Below, piece by piece: positions 60,963-64,000 of a DNA stretch of 64,000 nucleotides. How positions within the stretch are numbered: position 1 is the stretch's first letter; every line of letters starts with the position of its first letter. Under the pieces are notes generated by a model. That model ran no database searches and had not been told where the DNA came from. It saw nothing but the letters and a program-made list of their open reading frames with translations. The stretch spans positions 1 through 64,000 of the forward strand of contig CALXKS010000069.1 of assembly GCA_944389015.1 (NCBI GenBank), given 5' to 3'. The DNA is from an uncultured Spirochaetaceae bacterium (lineage in GTDB: Bacteria; Spirochaetota; Spirochaetia; Sphaerochaetales; Sphaerochaetaceae). Position numbers and translations under genes: made by a program.

Positions 60963-61401
60963 GCTGGGCATCGGACGTCTTGAGTGGAATATGCCTCTTC
61001 AGGAATGGCATGAGACCTGAGTAGGTCTTCCTGAACTCCTCCTCGCTCTCCTTGAGCGCTGCCTGCCAGACAGGGGCGAAGCCGGGGCTGTTGAGCACAA
61101 GCCTATCAGCAGCTGTCTGCATTACCTGAAGCCTCTCAAGCTCTTTCCTTCCAGGCTTTTCGCGCATCGCAAGGAGGGACACCCTGAGATTCTCATTGGT
61201 CTTCCTAAGCTCCTCATTCTCAGCCTTCAGCCTGCTGACCCCGGATGATTCGATCTCCATACGCTCTGCAAGCATGTTCTTATACTTCTCGACCTCGGTC
61301 TTCTTCTCCTTCCTGAGGGAGGAAAGCTTCACCGAGAAATAGACAGATACAATAATGGCGACAGCAAGGCCGCATGCGATTCCGACAAGAAAGCTGTTCA
61401 T
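60931..61401 (-). CDS. Membrane-anchored coiled-coil protein
   Basis: A 156-residue protein with one N-terminal membrane helix (residues 4-24) and a coiled coil from about 28 to 95 (SRLKAENEELRKTNENLRVS is the clearest heptad stretch). The rest is a small soluble tail. Function unknown; shape resembles small division or envelope scaffold proteins, but nothing specific supports that. No Shine-Dalgarno; an extended -10 TGcTAATAT ends 9 bases before the ATG. Confidence 0.75.
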   Translation of the reverse strand: MNSFLVGIACGLAVAIIVSVYFSVKLSSLRKEKKTEVEKYKNMLAERMEIESSGVSRLKAENEELRKTNENLRVSLLAMREKPGRKELERLQVMQTAADRLVLNSPGFAPVWQAALKESEEEFRKTYSGLMPFLKRHIPLKTSDAQLIDDSGESGV

Positions 61402-61410
61402 AGAATAAGG

Positions 61411-61419
61411 ATATTAGCA
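61411..61419 (-). promoter_or_regulatory. Extended -10 promoter of the coiled-coil gene
   Basis: Minus strand TGc-TAATAT, then 9 bases, then the ATG. Leader of about 2-3 bases predicted. Confidence 0.45.
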
Positions 61420-61463
61420 ATCAAAGCCATAGGCAACTCCATCTTCCATGGTACGGCGAACTA

Positions 61464-61472
61464 TGCTATCAT
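61464..61472 (+). promoter_or_regulatory. Extended -10 promoter of the 6S RNA
   Basis: TGc-TATCAT, then 7 bases, then the predicted RNA start CCTATAGG. Confidence 0.55.
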
Positions 61473-61479
61473 ACTATTA

Positions 61480-61640
61480 CCTATAGGACGGCACATCTGA
61501 AGCCTCTTGGAGCAAACAATACTATATGGGGTCTGGCATAGCCTTGCGGCATTGCTCCCTTCCACAGGGAACAGAAAGCGGGCACCCAAGGATCCCCCCT
61601 TGAACTTAGTTCAAGAGCCACAGCCGCCGTCGCTATAGGG
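61480..61640 (+). ncRNA. ssrS: 6S RNA
   Basis: About 161 bases with the features of 6S RNA, the global RNA polymerase regulator. The ends pair as CCTATAGGACGGC with GCCGTCgCTATAGG. Near the 3' end CTTGAAC-tta-GTTCAAG is followed by CACAGCCGCCG, matching the conserved 3' part of proteobacterial 6S. An apical stem GGAGCAA/TTGCTCC encloses the middle, leaving a large internal bulge. Promoter and 3' end are inferred. The next gene starts 11 bases later, so the two may share a transcript, as ssrS does elsewhere. Confidence 0.78.
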
Positions 61641-61651
61641 ATTTATCTACC

Positions 61652-62917
61652 ATGAAAGACGACAGACTTAAGACAATCCGCTACATCAGAATCCCGGATA
61701 CCATCAAGGCAGAGGGAGAAGGTTTCGCAATCGATCCTGATAAGAGGATCCCGATACAGCTTCCGCCGGGCGCATCATCGCTGAGGAAGGAGGATATCTC
61801 GCTCGAGGCGATAATATCCGGAATGCTGACAGTAATAGCATTCGATGAGGATAACGAGGACTTCCAGTACTTCAGGTCATTCGTCCTCGCTGCTGATCCA
61901 TCGCTTCCGGAGAAGCTGAATCAGGCGGCAATCGCCAAGGAACAGCAGAAGGACTATGAATTCGCAGAGGAGCTCTTCCTCGATGTCTACCATCTGCTGC
62001 CGCAGAGCGCATCCTGCATCAATCTCGCGACACTCTATTCATACAGAGCTGTCGATGCAAGGGAGAAAAAGGATGACAGGAAGGAGACCGAATACCTTCT
62101 TTCCGCAAGGCATACACTCCAGGATGGCATAAAGAGATTCGGGGAGAATGCGGAGATCCTTTCAGAGCTTGCTTCCTTCGAAGCCTACATGGGGAATCTC
62201 GAGGAGGCCCAGGACTATCTTGAGCGCTATCTGAGCGTGGCGGAGGAAGGAGAGAAGAAAGAGGAGATGCGATCTCTCCTGAAGCGGATAAAGCTGCAGA
62301 TCGAGAACGATGAGGAGATCAAGGAAGCATATGATGAGATCATGCTCGGGAACAACGGCAAGGCTATAGATTCCGCATCGAAGTTCATCGCAAAGAATCC
62401 GAAGGTCTGGAATGGCTACTTCCTCAGGGCATGGGCTCTCAGGAAAGACGGGAAATACAGTGATGCGAAGAAGGATCTTCTTGAGTGCATAAAGCTCGGT
62501 GAAAGCTCCGGTGATATCTACAACGAGCTCTCGATATGCGAGCTTGAGGAAGGGAACAGGGAGCTTGCGAAGACCTATCTTGAGACAGCTGCGGATCTCG
62601 ATGACGGCAATCTCACTGTGCTTTCCAATCTCGCTTACCTCTTCCTTCAGGATGGTCAGCTGGATGAGGCAAGGGAGTATCTGGAGAAGGCAAGATTCAT
62701 CTCAGGCGATGACAGGATCATCAGCTCCCTTATAGAGGAATATGAGAAGATCTCCGGAGAGAAGATCGGAGAGCTCATACATGAGGAGATCATCCATAAC
62801 GATGATGAGGATGATGGGTATCAGGCTGAGCTTGCGGAGATAGCAAAAGACGCGGAGGCTCACCACGGCCATCATCATGATCATGAAGGAGATTGCTGCT
62901 GCCATGATAGAAGCTGA
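61652..62917 (+). CDS. TPR-repeat protein with a His/Cys-rich C-terminal tail
   Basis: A 421-residue cytosolic protein. The first 85 residues are unassigned. Residues about 90-370 form helical TPR-type repeats (AIAKEQQKDYEFAEELFLDV and GYFLRAWALRKDGKYSDAKK are clear units), a protein-interaction scaffold. The last 20 residues contain HHGHHHDHEGD and then CCCH, a metal-binding tail like those on nickel or zinc chaperones. The start has no strong Shine-Dalgarno and follows the 6S RNA by 11 bases. It overlaps tsaE. Confidence 0.85.
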   Translation: MKDDRLKTIRYIRIPDTIKAEGEGFAIDPDKRIPIQLPPGASSLRKEDISLEAIISGMLTVIAFDEDNEDFQYFRSFVLAADPSLPEKLNQAAIAKEQQKDYEFAEELFLDVYHLLPQSASCINLATLYSYRAVDAREKKDDRKETEYLLSARHTLQDGIKRFGENAEILSELASFEAYMGNLEEAQDYLERYLSVAEEGEKKEEMRSLLKRIKLQIENDEEIKEAYDEIMLGNNGKAIDSASKFIAKNPKVWNGYFLRAWALRKDGKYSDAKKDLLECIKLGESSGDIYNELSICELEEGNRELAKTYLETAADLDDGNLTVLSNLAYLFLQDGQLDEAREYLEKARFISGDDRIISSLIEEYEKISGEKIGELIHEEIIHNDDEDDGYQAELAEIAKDAEAHHGHHHDHEGDCCCHDRS

Positions 62918-63335
62918 ATATCTTTCGCACTCGGCAGAGGAAACAGAGAAGGCAGGGATGGAGCTCGGGAAGATGCTGAGGAGGGGTGATGTAGTGTCTC
63001 TCCGAGGTTCCCTAGGAGCTGGGAAGACTGTGCTTGCCAAAGGCATTGCCAAGGCTCTTTCTATCAATGAGGCGATTGTCTCCCCTACTTTCACAATCGT
63101 ACAGGAGTACGATGCGGGGACAATGCCGATGTTCCATCTCGATCTGTACAGGCTCTCTGGCGATGACGAGTTCGAATCGATGGGCGGAGAGGAGTTCCTC
63201 TACCCTGATGGTATCACACTGATAGAGTGGTCGGAGAAGATCGAGGATATGCTTCCCGATTCAACGATCTTCGTAGAGATTGCCATAAACGAAGATCTCA
63301 CAAGGAAGATAACGATCGAAGGAGGAGCGCGGTGA
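62904..63335 (+). CDS. tsaE: tRNA threonylcarbamoyladenosine biosynthesis ATPase TsaE
   Basis: A 143-residue P-loop ATPase needed for the t6A modification of tRNA. Walker A reads GSLGAGKTVLAKG (about residues 35-47), followed by VSPTFTIVQEY and the HLDLYRL motif. The ATG at 62904 is chosen after AAGGAG 12 bases away; in-frame ATGs at 62877 and 62883 are alternatives. It overlaps the TPR gene at its start and tsaB at its end. Confidence 0.95.
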   Translation: MIEAEYLSHSAEETEKAGMELGKMLRRGDVVSLRGSLGAGKTVLAKGIAKALSINEAIVSPTFTIVQEYDAGTMPMFHLDLYRLSGDDEFESMGGEEFLYPDGITLIEWSEKIEDMLPDSTIFVEIAINEDLTRKITIEGGAR

Positions 63336-64000
63336 ACATTCTTGCTGCCGATACATCATCTGAAGTCGCATCTGTCGCGCTGAAGACCGAGAACAGCTAT
63401 GAGGAGCGCCTTATCTCAGGATGCTTCTCCCCATCAGAGGATCTGCTTGGAGTCTTCGAGGAACTGCTGGAATCCGCAGGAATCACGATGAAGGATCTTG
63501 AGCTTCTGGCTGTCACGAAGGGACCTGGATCATTTACAGGGCTAAGGATAGCGATGGCCTCGATGAAGGGAATCTCATCAGCACTGTCCATACCGCTTGT
63601 CTCCATACCGACACTTGATGTTATTTACGATACTGTAAGGGATTACCCAGGGCCGGTGCTTTCCGCTATAGATGCAAGGAAGAAGAAATTCTACTTCTCT
63701 GTGAAGGAAAACGGAAAGACCTTGATAGAAGACAGGGACGGCAATCCTGAGGATGCAATAGCCTCACTTGGGAAGGATCTTCCTGTCCCTATGCTGATAA
63801 CAGGGCCTGATGCGCTCCTCTTCGCGGAGAAGTTAAGCATGATCGATGACAGCATGCCATTCATCATCGACAGCTCCTCACCCCGCAATCTCTCAAGGTC
63901 CCTGATCAAGCTTGCCATAGAGAAGTACAGGAAGGACGGGGCCGATGATATAGGCGAAGGACCTGTGTATATCAGACGCTCCGATGCAGAGGAAGCGCTT
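63332..64000 (+). CDS. tsaB: tRNA threonylcarbamoyladenosine biosynthesis protein TsaB, cut by the window end
   Basis: The first 223 codons of TsaB, the partner of TsaD in t6A synthesis. It starts with GTG, six bases after GGAGG, and overlaps the tsaE stop (GTGA). The N-terminus ILAADTSSEVASVAL and the motif TKGPGSFTGLRIAMAS are diagnostic of the ASKHA-fold TsaB family. The frame stays open to the last base of the window. Normal TsaB is about 220-240 residues, so only a few residues are missing. Confidence 0.95.
   Translation, partial: MNILAADTSSEVASVALKTENSYEERLISGCFSPSEDLLGVFEELLESAGITMKDLELLAVTKGPGSFTGLRIAMASMKGISSALSIPLVSIPTLDVIYDTVRDYPGPVLSAIDARKKKFYFSVKENGKTLIEDRDGNPEDAIASLGKDLPVPMLITGPDALLFAEKLSMIDDSMPFIIDSSSPRNLSRSLIKLAIEKYRKDGADDIGEGPVYIRRSDAEEAL

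Overview
The window is about 49% GC and reads as chromosome of a diderm, strictly or mostly fermentative spirochaete (Spirochaetota, perhaps Sphaerochaeta-like; this placement is an inference from gene content and protein style). Supporting signs are periplasmic binding proteins whose mature ends start with an AGGSSDK-type sequence and lack a lipobox, several outer-membrane-like small proteins, a 2[4Fe-4S] ferredoxin, YqeB/YqeC of the selenium-dependent molybdenum hydroxylase system, and a TM1266-type hydrogenase-linked ACT protein. No phage, IS element, rRNA operon or CRISPR array was seen.

Layout. 1-5.7 kb: valS, a caspase-like lipoprotein, tRNA-Asn, a PAP2 phosphatase and a DEDDh exonuclease. 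5.9-7.2 kb: a decayed RelB/YafQ toxin-antitoxin pair followed by an intact small-protein/GNAT pair. 7.3-17 kb: manA, three MATE exporters, tRNA-Gly, rmlB, topB with a YbgC thioesterase, and ferredoxin. 17-23 kb: a minus-strand operon yqeC-yqeB-proA-proB-glycosyltransferase, facing a CDF metal exporter. 23-28 kb: a beta-helix lipoprotein with an apparent frameshift near its start, then a Fec/Btu-type metal-chelate ABC operon with an embedded methyltransferase. 28-33.5 kb: a seven-gene minus operon beginning with dihydropyrimidinase and a HAD-cytidine deaminase fusion, continuing with phospholipase-D-like and outer-membrane proteins and an MGMT-type protein. 33.5-41.5 kb: a fourth MATE, a C_GCAxxG_C_C protein, ung, thrC, a thrA whose kinase half looks dead, rpmB, the TM1266 protein and nth. 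41.6-42.8 kb: an AT-rich accessory patch that carries what looks like a complete type I toxin-antitoxin locus. 42.9-58.1 kb: two paralogous transport/regulation loci, each with an FCD-type GntR regulator and a URO-D/MtaA-like protein; one has an oligopeptide transporter, an M20 peptidase and a cysteine desulfidase, the other a sugar-type transporter. 58-64 kb: SDR, epimerase, tRNA-Pro, an outer-membrane-like protein, a coiled-coil protein, 6S RNA, a TPR protein with a metal-binding tail, tsaE and the start of tsaB.

Two things stand out. First, at 42.34-42.64 kb a 22-residue hydrophobic peptide with a perfect Shine-Dalgarno faces a convergent RNA. The two predicted transcripts start with the same hairpin sequence and share a terminator, which is the architecture of Fst/par and TxpA-type type I systems of Firmicutes. 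Second, about a dozen genes that head transcription units have no Shine-Dalgarno and instead carry a -10 box 6-8 bases before the ATG, often with an extended TGn and a -35 at 17-18 bases. Internal operon genes have strong Shine-Dalgarno sites. This argues for widespread leaderless mRNAs in this organism.

Start sites were set from Shine-Dalgarno, promoter spacing and family N-termini, so several differ from the longest open frame.
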